Shown here one piece after another: positions 1-5,006 of a stretch of 5,873 nt of DNA (the first letter of the stretch is position 1; each line of letters starts with the position of its first letter). Under the pieces are notes generated by a model. That model was not told the origin of the DNA, did not search any database, and was given only the letters and a program-made list of their open reading frames with translations. The stretch is from Candidatus Omnitrophota bacterium (lineage in GTDB: Bacteria; Omnitrophota; Gorgyraeia; Aquiviventales; Aquiviventaceae). The stretch lies in the NCBI GenBank assembly GCA_016198915.1, contig JACQHS010000112.1, positions 1 to 5,873 on the forward strand, written 5' to 3'. The translations under genes and the position numbers were made by a program.

Positions 1-783
1 GATCGGGTAGCTGATCCGGAAGAAGCCGTAGCCGCCCATTTTCAACAAGACCCCGGCCAGCAGCACGCTGATGGGGGTGGGCGCGTCCACATGCGCGTCC
101 GGCAGCCAGGTGTGGAACGGGAAGATCGGTACCTTGATGGCGAAGCCGAGGAAAAACGCCACGAAGAGGAGCCGCTGGAAGGCGATGTCAAAGGTGTGTC
201 CCTGCGCAGCGAGGGCCAGCATGTCGAAGGTCCCGGTCCTGAAGTACAACGCCAGGATTCCCAGGAGCATCGCGAGGCTGCCGGCGAGCGTATAGACGAA
301 GAACTTGAACGCCGAATACTCCCGTCGGCCGCCGCCCCAGATGCCGATGAGGAAGTACATCGGCACCAGCACCACTTCCCAGAAGACGTAGAACAGAAAC
401 AGGTCCAGCGCCACGAAGGTGCCCAGCATCCCGAGCTCAAGGAGCAGGTAGAGGGCAAAGTATTCTTTCTGCCGCTCCGTGATCGTCCAGGAGGCCGCGC
501 AAGCCAAGAACCCCAGCACGGCGGTCAGCAGGACCATGGGCATGCTGATGCCGTCGACGCCGAGATGGTAAAAAATGTTGAGCTGGGGAATCCAGCTGAC
601 CCGTTCCTGAAACTGGATGGTGGTGGCGTGCGGAGCAAAGCCGTTGAGGATCTGCAGGCCAACGAGCATCGCCACACCGGTCGCGCACAAGGCGGTGAGG
701 CGGATCGCGCGCACTGCGGTTTTCGGCAGGGCCAAGACCAGCAGCATCCCAATGAGCGGACAGGCCAGGAGGACCGTCAGCAT
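1..783 (-). CDS. nuoM: NADH-quinone oxidoreductase subunit M, 3' end cut by window edge
   Basis: NuoM is one of the three antiporter-like, proton-pumping membrane subunits of respiratory complex I. The first 261 codons are visible, about half the usual ~500 residues; the frame runs open off the left edge. It starts at ATG 783 with MLTVLLACPLIG, a hydrophobic first helix. Family signatures are clear: a loop/helix reading LGVDGISMPMVLLTA near residues 74-88, the broken-helix glutamate in FWEVVLVPMYF (E136, corresponding to E. coli E144), and the lysine-bearing AIKVPIFPFHTWLPDAH (K217, corresponding to E. coli K234), then APTPISVLLAGVLLKMGGYG. Both key charged residues of proton translocation are therefore present. 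It lies 13 bases after the nuoL stop and belongs to the nuoJKLM run; nuoN would be expected next, outside the window. NuoL and NuoN are paralogues, but the WLPDAHVDAPTP sequence and the position after nuoL make NuoM the firm choice. Confidence 0.96.
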   Translation of the reverse strand, partial: MLTVLLACPLIGMLLVLALPKTAVRAIRLTALCATGVAMLVGLQILNGFAPHATTIQFQERVSWIPQLNIFYHLGVDGISMPMVLLTAVLGFLACAASWTITERQKEYFALYLLLELGMLGTFVALDLFLFYVFWEVVLVPMYFLIGIWGGGRREYSAFKFFVYTLAGSLAMLLGILALYFRTGTFDMLALAAQGHTFDIAFQRLLFVAFFLGFAIKVPIFPFHTWLPDAHVDAPTPISVLLAGVLLKMGGYGFFRISYPI

Positions 784-792
784 GAACCTCAA

Positions 793-798
793 CCCCTC
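793..798 (-). promoter_or_regulatory. Ribosome binding site of nuoM
   Basis: Read on the minus strand, GAGGGG begins inside the TGA stop of nuoL and ends 9 bases before the nuoM ATG at 783. This is good Shine-Dalgarno spacing and supports ATG 783 as the start. Because the site overlaps the nuoL stop, ribosomes ending nuoL would lie over it, which favours coupled translation (inference). Confidence 0.6.
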
Positions 799-2749
799 AT
801 CGATGAATCGCCACCGACAACAGCACCACCGACACGACGAGCACTAACAGGTATTGCTGCACAATGCCGGTTTGCACCCCTCGCAGCACAGCCCCCAGCC
901 CGCGGACCGTCTGGGCGACACCGTTCACGGCACGGTCCACAAGATGCTGGTCGATCCAGGCCTTCCATTGGCTCACCTGCCAACCGGCCGCAGCTGCGCC
1001 GTTCACCGCGCCGTCGACCACCGTTTGATCGAAACGATCCAGGCGGCCGGTGAGCCGAAGGAACGGCTGGATGATGGCGCGGTCATAGGCTTCGTCGACG
1101 TAGTACTTATTGGACGCCCACACATAGAGCGTGTGCCCCAGCGGACGCAGCGCCTCCGGCAGGAGGTTGCGGCGCGTGACTCCGACGACCCAGGCCAATC
1201 CGACACCGGCGAGCAGCGCTGCCGATGACCACAGCAGCATCGGCAGGTCAATGCCTTCGTGCGCGTGCGCATCCCCCAGCAGATGGAAGAACCGGTTCTG
1301 CAGAAAGGGCGAACCCGCGAATCCCGCAGCAGCAGCACCCACCGCCAGCACCATTAACGGACCGACCATGATACGTGGCGATTCGTGGGGGTGCCCACCT
1401 GCGTGATGCGTCTGACCCTCAAAACACAGGAAGTACAACCGGAAGATGTAGCTCGTCGTCATCACCGCCCCACTGAGCAGCAGCCACAGCAAGAGCGGAT
1501 TCGCCTGCCGTGCGGCCAGCAGGATGGCATCTTTGCTCCAGAAGCCGCTCAAGGGTGCTGCGCCGCCCATCGCCAACGCCCCGATGAAGAAGACCGCCGC
1601 GGTCCAGGGCATGGCCCGGCGCAGACCGCCGAGCTGGCCGAGGTCCTGCTGGCGTGTCGCATGGATGACGCTGCCCGCCCCCAAAAACAGGAGCGCCTTA
1701 AAGAAGGCGTGCGTGTAGAGGTGGAAGATGGCTGCGCTCATCGCCCCAAGACCGAGGGCAGTCATCATCAGTCCCAGCTGGCTGACGGTCGAGTACGCGA
1801 GGACGCGCTTGATGTCCGTCATCGTGAGCGCCACCGTCCCAGCCGCCAGGTGCGTCACCAGCCCGACAGCGAGCACCACCTGCAAACTCTCGGCCGTAAA
1901 GAGCGGCAGCGTCCGCGCGACGAGGTACACGCCGGCCGCCACCATCGTCGCGGCATGGATGAGCGCGGACACCGGGGTTGGCCCTTCCATCGCATCCGGC
2001 AGCCACACATGCAGCGGCACCTGCGCCGATTTGCCGACGGCGCCGAGAAAGATGAGGAGGCTGATGGCGGTCAGCAGTCCGAGCTGCGGCGCAAGGAACG
2101 TCCGGATCGTGCCCAACTCGCTGAGACGCAGCTCCCCTGCGGTCCATGCCAAGAGCAGAATGCCGACGAAGAGACCCGTATCGCCGACGCGGGTCGTGAG
2201 AAACGCCTTGCGTCCGGCGGCCGCGGCGGCCGGCTTCTCAAACCAAAAACTGATCAGCAGGTAGGAGCATAGCCCCACGAGTTCCCAGCAGGCGTAGAGC
2301 AGCACGAAATGATCCGCCAGCACTAGCCCCAGCATGGACGCGCAGAACAGCGACAGGTACGCAAAGAACCTGGAGAACCGCGGATCCTCGTGCATATACC
2401 CGATGGAGTAGAGCTGGATCATCGTCCCGATCACGGTCACGATGAAGAGCATGAGCCAGCTCAACCCATCCACCGACAGACCCAGCGACCACCGCGGATC
2501 CGCCAGGGAAAGCCAGGGCCAGCTCAGGATGAGCCGGGCGCCGCGAAACACGCCGCCGGCGATGGCCAAGACGACCATCCCTGAACTGGCGAGTGCTGCG
2601 ACGGACAGCCAAGCGCTCAAGCGCGCCGCCCGTCGTCCGAAGAGCAGGATGATGATGAATGCGGCCAGCGGCAGCAGCGGAATCCAGGCCAGCTCCGGCG
2701 TAGGAACTGTGATAGTTGTGGTGACCGCGCTGAGGTTCTGGGCGTTCAC
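797..2749 (-). CDS. nuoL: NADH-quinone oxidoreductase subunit L (GTG start)
   Basis: NuoL is the distal antiporter-like subunit of complex I and carries the long lateral helix along the membrane arm. The 650-residue product is somewhat longer than E. coli NuoL (~613). The N-terminal domain signature SVDGLSWLMLFIVTVIGTMIQLYSIGYM spans about residues 92-119. The proton-channel residues are present: E156 in CWELVGLCSYLL, K240 in GAVGKSAQVPLHVWLPDAMEG, the histidine-containing SALIHAATMVAAGVYL (261-276), TDIKRVLAYSTVSQLG (311-326), HAFFKALLFLGAGS (347-360) and K406 in GFWSKDAIL. After the antiporter core come YYVDEAYDRAI (549-559), an amphipathic stretch consistent with the lateral helix, and a final hydrophobic anchor (about 632-648). 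The start is GTG at 2747-2749, chosen for the AAAGG ribosome site six bases upstream and lack of a better initiator. Only two bases separate it from the nuoK stop. Long open frames on the opposite strand are codon-composition shadows. Confidence 0.97.
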   Translation of the reverse strand: MNAQNLSAVTTTITVPTPELAWIPLLPLAAFIIILLFGRRAARLSAWLSVAALASSGMVVLAIAGGVFRGARLILSWPWLSLADPRWSLGLSVDGLSWLMLFIVTVIGTMIQLYSIGYMHEDPRFSRFFAYLSLFCASMLGLVLADHFVLLYACWELVGLCSYLLISFWFEKPAAAAAGRKAFLTTRVGDTGLFVGILLLAWTAGELRLSELGTIRTFLAPQLGLLTAISLLIFLGAVGKSAQVPLHVWLPDAMEGPTPVSALIHAATMVAAGVYLVARTLPLFTAESLQVVLAVGLVTHLAAGTVALTMTDIKRVLAYSTVSQLGLMMTALGLGAMSAAIFHLYTHAFFKALLFLGAGSVIHATRQQDLGQLGGLRRAMPWTAAVFFIGALAMGGAAPLSGFWSKDAILLAARQANPLLLWLLLSGAVMTTSYIFRLYFLCFEGQTHHAGGHPHESPRIMVGPLMVLAVGAAAAGFAGSPFLQNRFFHLLGDAHAHEGIDLPMLLWSSAALLAGVGLAWVVGVTRRNLLPEALRPLGHTLYVWASNKYYVDEAYDRAIIQPFLRLTGRLDRFDQTVVDGAVNGAAAAGWQVSQWKAWIDQHLVDRAVNGVAQTVRGLGAVLRGVQTGIVQQYLLVLVVSVVLLSVAIHR

Positions 2750-2751
2750 GG

Positions 2752-3051
2752 TTAGCCTTTCAGCAGATTCACGTCGTCAGCCAAAATGGTCTTCGCGCTC
2801 CGGGATAGACTAAGGATGATCGCCAACCCCACGACCGCCTCGCAGGCCGCCAGGGCAATGATGAAGAGCGCAAAGGCCTGCGCGTGGACCGCGCCGAAGA
2901 CGCGGCTGTAGAGCACGAAGTTCAATGCCGCCGCGTTCAGGATTAGCTCAAGGGCCAGCAGCAATCCGATCGCATTGCGGCGCGTGAGCATCCCAAACAC
3001 GCCGAGACAGAACAGGGCATTGCTCAATAGGAGCAGCGCGTGCACAGGCAT
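2752..3051 (-). CDS. nuoK: NADH-quinone oxidoreductase subunit K
   Basis: NuoK is a small three-helix membrane subunit of complex I, homologous to MrpC, that lines the proton path between NuoH/J and the antiporter subunits. The product is 99 residues, the normal size (E. coli 100). It has three hydrophobic segments, about residues 5-22, 27-47 and 58-82. The two membrane glutamates essential in this family are both there: E35 in LLALELILNAAALNF and E71 in ALAACEAVVGLAII (E. coli E36 and E72). The ATG shares one base with the nuoJ stop (TAATG). No purine-rich ribosome site precedes it; the upstream bases are a C-rich run, so translation probably depends on ribosomes finishing nuoJ (inference). 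It is followed two bases later by nuoL. Identification is secure from length, helix layout, glutamates and neighbours. Confidence 0.97.
   Translation of the reverse strand: MPVHALLLLSNALFCLGVFGMLTRRNAIGLLLALELILNAAALNFVLYSRVFGAVHAQAFALFIIALAACEAVVGLAIILSLSRSAKTILADDVNLLKG
2756..2760 (-). promoter_or_regulatory. Ribosome binding site of nuoL
   Basis: AAAGG on the minus strand, formed by the last codons of nuoK, lies six bases before the GTG at 2749. It decides the non-ATG start of nuoL: the only alternatives nearby are TTG/CTG-type codons without such a site. Confidence 0.65.
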
Positions 3052-3545
3052 TAGCGCTTGGGGGGGGTGGCGCGGGGAGCGGCCAGCACAATCGCCCCGA
3101 CCATCGCCGCGACGAAGATCAGCGAGATCACCTCAAACGGCAGCACCAGCGTGGTCACCAGCTGCTGCCCCAGCGACGCGAGGGTCACGAGCTCCTGTGC
3201 AGGGGCCAGCGCCGGCAGCGATGATGTCACGGACGTCAACAGCGCGAAGAATCCGAGGGACGCCGCTGCGGCCGGCAGCTGGTGCCGGAATGCCGGGATG
3301 GACGGTGCGGGCTGGAGCTTGGCGGTGAGCATGATGGCGAACACGACGAGTGTCAAGATCGCCCCCACGTACACGAGGATCTGGACGAAGGCGAGAAACT
3401 CCGCTTCCAGCAGGATGAAGACGGCGGCGACTCCAAGGAGGACGAGCCCTAAGCTGAGTGCTGCGCGGAACAGATTGCGCAGGGTCACCACCCAGCAGGC
3501 ACTTACCAAGATCAATAGCGCAAAGAAGCCAAATATCACGGACAT
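3051..3545 (-). CDS. nuoJ: NADH-quinone oxidoreductase subunit J
   Basis: NuoJ is a five-helix membrane subunit of complex I (ND6 homologue) next to NuoK and NuoH. The product is 164 residues, within the family range (E. coli 184). The diagnostic third helix with its conserved Tyr-Val-Gly is clear: LEAEFLAFVQILVYVGAI at residues 46-63, followed by LTLVVFAIML. The first helix begins right after the start (MSVIFGFFALLILVSA), and the last runs about 137-156 (FEVISLIFVAAMVGAIVL). The chosen start is ATG 3545. The frame stays open further upstream to 3602, but that part is encoded by the heptad repeat and reads as low-complexity Gly/Leu/Trp. No convincing Shine-Dalgarno site precedes ATG 3545. NuoJ normally follows nuoI/nuoH; here pyrE lies upstream instead. 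The end of the gene contains an eight-C run shortly before the stop. Confidence 0.95.
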   Translation of the reverse strand: MSVIFGFFALLILVSACWVVTLRNLFRAALSLGLVLLGVAAVFILLEAEFLAFVQILVYVGAILTLVVFAIMLTAKLQPAPSIPAFRHQLPAAAASLGFFALLTSVTSSLPALAPAQELVTLASLGQQLVTTLVLPFEVISLIFVAAMVGAIVLAAPRATPPKR

Positions 3546-3556
3546 GATCAACGAAA

Positions 3557-3685
3557 GCACCAAGCACCAAATCCCAAGCACCAAATAAGCACCAAGCTCC
3601 AAGCGCCAAATTCCAAACGTCGTGTTTGGTGCTTGGAATTTGGAGCTTGGGATTTATTTGGATATTGGGATTTGGTGCATGGAGC
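3557..3685. repeat. Inverted array of 7-base CCAA/TTGG units between pyrE and nuoJ
   Basis: This fills most of the 160-base gap between pyrE and nuoJ. On the plus strand the left arm (3557-3618) carries eight CCAA cores starting at 3560, 3567, 3574, 3581, 3592, 3599, 3606 and 3613. The right arm (3624-3685) carries seven TTGG cores starting at 3626, 3633, 3640, 3647, 3658, 3665 and 3672, plus a degenerate ATGG at 3679. Spacing is 7 bases except for one 11-base step in each arm, and these two steps are mirror images about position 3621. The three bases between cores are mostly GCN or ATN on the CCAA strand. Aligned by hand without gaps, the arms match at 48 of 62 positions, and nearly all mismatches fall in the variable triplets. 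The centre is five bases (3619-3623). The RNA could form a long interrupted stem ending about 12 bases before the nuoJ ATG. There is no T-run after it, so it is not a standard intrinsic terminator. Frames through it encode only Trp/Leu/Gly-rich nonsense. Confidence 0.9.
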
Positions 3686-3705
3686 TTCCGTGATGTTTTG
3701 CTCAA

Positions 3706-4293
3706 TCATAACACGACCCGTTTTGGGCGGCCAGGACGGGTGACGGGAATCTGTTCGCTGCACAACGGGCAGTTATCCGGCGGAAACGTCTCAAAGGCCA
3801 GCTCGAAGAGCCCGGTGAACCGCCGTCCGGGAAACCTCACCTTGCCGCCGGAACGATCCATGACCGCGGCAATCCCGACGACTTTCGCGCCGAAACTTTC
3901 TATCAGGGCAGCGACCTTTCGCGCTGATTCCCCCGTGGTGATCGCATCTTCAACGATCAGCACGCGGTCCTCCTTGGAGACCCGAAAGCCGCGGCGCAGC
4001 TGCATTTCGGCATCCACCCGTTCGGCATAGATGGCCCGGGCCCCCAGCGCCCGCGCCGTCTCGTAGGCGACGAGGATCCCCCCCGCCGCCGGCCCGATGA
4101 CGACCGTGGGGTGTGCCGCGCGAAACCGCCGGGCGATCTCACCGCAGATCGCGGTGGCCTGCTTCGGATGCTGCAGCACCTGCGCGCACTGAAAATAATG
4201 CCCGCTGTGCAGCCCGGACGACAGCTCGAAGTGGCCCCGCAGCAGGGCGTGGCTCTTACGAAACATGTCTTGGAGCTTCTGTTTGGTCAGCAT
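3706..4293 (-). CDS. pyrE: Orotate phosphoribosyltransferase
   Basis: PyrE joins orotate to PRPP, giving orotidine 5'-phosphate and pyrophosphate, the fifth step of UMP synthesis in the cytoplasm. The product is 195 residues, within the family range. The PRPP-binding signature is intact: VLIVEDAITTGES at residues 111-123, with the acidic pair E115-D116. Upstream are the SSGLHSGHYF segment (25-34), which matches the orotate-contacting SG-hs-Y/F region, and the IGPAAGGILVAYETAR stretch (66-81). The C-terminus has CPLCSEQIPVTRPG (175-188), a Cys-x-x-Cys tail of the kind I recall from Thermus/Thermotoga-type PyrE rather than the E. coli type. ATG 4293 is supported by a GGAGG ribosome site ten bases upstream, and it lies inside the end of pyrF with a 7-base overlap. 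It is the last gene of the pyr block; the heptad repeat array begins about 20 bases after its stop. Confidence 0.97.
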   Translation of the reverse strand: MLTKQKLQDMFRKSHALLRGHFELSSGLHSGHYFQCAQVLQHPKQATAICGEIARRFRAAHPTVVIGPAAGGILVAYETARALGARAIYAERVDAEMQLRRGFRVSKEDRVLIVEDAITTGESARKVAALIESFGAKVVGIAAVMDRSGGKVRFPGRRFTGLFELAFETFPPDNCPLCSEQIPVTRPGRPKRVVL

Positions 4294-5006
4294 GCGTCAA
4301 CCGCCTCCATCTCTTCAAGGATGTCCTGGGCCGCTTTGCGGGGATTGCGTGAGGCGGTAATCGGCCGGCCGATGACGAGGAAATCCGCCCCCTCCTTGAC
4401 CGCAGCCGCCGGGGTTGCCACGCGTCGCTGATCATCGCGGCTCGTGCTCCGCGGCCGAATGCCGGGGCACGCGATCCACAAGCGCCCTCCGAACCGGCGG
4501 CGCAGCGCGCGCACTTCATGCGCCGAGGCGACGACGCCGTCGCACCCGGCCTGCTGGGCGACGCGCGCCAGCCGCACGACCTCGGCGGTCACCCGCGATG
4601 GACCTCCATCGGCCGTACTGGTCAACACGGTAACGCCCAGGACCAGCGGGCGCGGCACCCCTAGGCGCCGGGCCTCGGTGCGAGCGCCCAGGACCGCGGC
4701 CCGCAGCATCGCGCCGGAACCCGAGGCGTGCACGGTCAACATCGCCACCCGGTGGCGAACCGCCGCCCGACAGCTCTGTTCCACCGTGTTCGGGATATCA
4801 AAAAATTTCAAATCCAGCATCACGTGAAAGCGCAGCGCTCGAAGGCGCTGCACGACCGACGGGCCGCACGCGGTAAATAAGGCACTGCCCACCTTGAGCG
4901 TTCGGACAATGCCGGTGAGCCGGCGGGCCAGCTTCAGCGCTTGGGACCCCGTGGGCACATCCAGCGCGACGATCACGCGCTCCGCGGCGGCCAATTGTCG
5001 TCTCAT
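4287..5006 (-). CDS. pyrF: Orotidine 5'-phosphate decarboxylase
   Basis: PyrF removes CO2 from OMP to give UMP, the last step of the pathway, as a cofactor-free (beta/alpha)8-barrel. The product is 239 residues, the usual size of the short bacterial form. The first strand VIVALDVP (11-18) carries the substrate-binding aspartate D16. The second, LKVGSALF (37-44), carries K38. The catalytic tetrad motif D-x-K-x-x-D is complete as DLKFFDIPNTV (65-75; D65, K67, D70); the position usually His in this motif is Phe69, and I do not know how common that is. The phosphate-binding end has PGIRP (181-185) and VIGRPIT (211-217, with R214). The frame stays open to 5234, but the ATG at 5006 is preferred: it gives the normal N-terminus and the ATGA overlap with the pyrD stop. 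The ribosome site is weak, so coupling to pyrD is likely. The gene overlaps pyrE by 7 bases. Confidence 0.97.
   Translation of the reverse strand: MRRQLAAAERVIVALDVPTGSQALKLARRLTGIVRTLKVGSALFTACGPSVVQRLRALRFHVMLDLKFFDIPNTVEQSCRAAVRHRVAMLTVHASGSGAMLRAAVLGARTEARRLGVPRPLVLGVTVLTSTADGGPSRVTAEVVRLARVAQQAGCDGVVASAHEVRALRRRFGGRLWIACPGIRPRSTSRDDQRRVATPAAAVKEGADFLVIGRPITASRNPRKAAQDILEEMEAVDAC
4304..4308 (-). promoter_or_regulatory. Ribosome binding site of pyrE
   Basis: GGAGG on the minus strand, within the last codons of pyrF, ends ten bases before the pyrE ATG at 4293. It is the clearest Shine-Dalgarno site in the window and fixes the pyrE start inside pyrF. Confidence 0.7.

Noticed and set aside
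91..1053. Long plus-strand open frame of 320 codons, and a similar one at 1385-2272, opposite nuoM/nuoL
   Set aside because: Their products are charged, His/Gln/Arg-rich and without recognisable domains, while the minus strand encodes well-conserved NuoM and NuoL. They are shadows of GC-rich codon use.
3557..3685. CRISPR array or intrinsic terminator at the pyrE-nuoJ gap
   Set aside because: The units are 7 bases with 3-base variable parts, far too short for CRISPR repeats and spacers, and no cas gene is seen. There is no T-run after the stem in the transcription direction.
3686..3705. A promoter for nuoJ between the pyrE stop and the repeat
   Set aside because: A TTGAGC-like hexamer is present on the minus strand, but I find no matching -10 box at usable spacing, so the claim is not supported.
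3133..4030. Open frames running through the repeat (3133-3705, 3548-3763 minus; 3626-4030 plus)
   Set aside because: They translate the heptad array as Trp/Leu/Gly-rich repeats and otherwise overlap nuoJ or pyrE in wrong frames. They are spurious products of the repeat.
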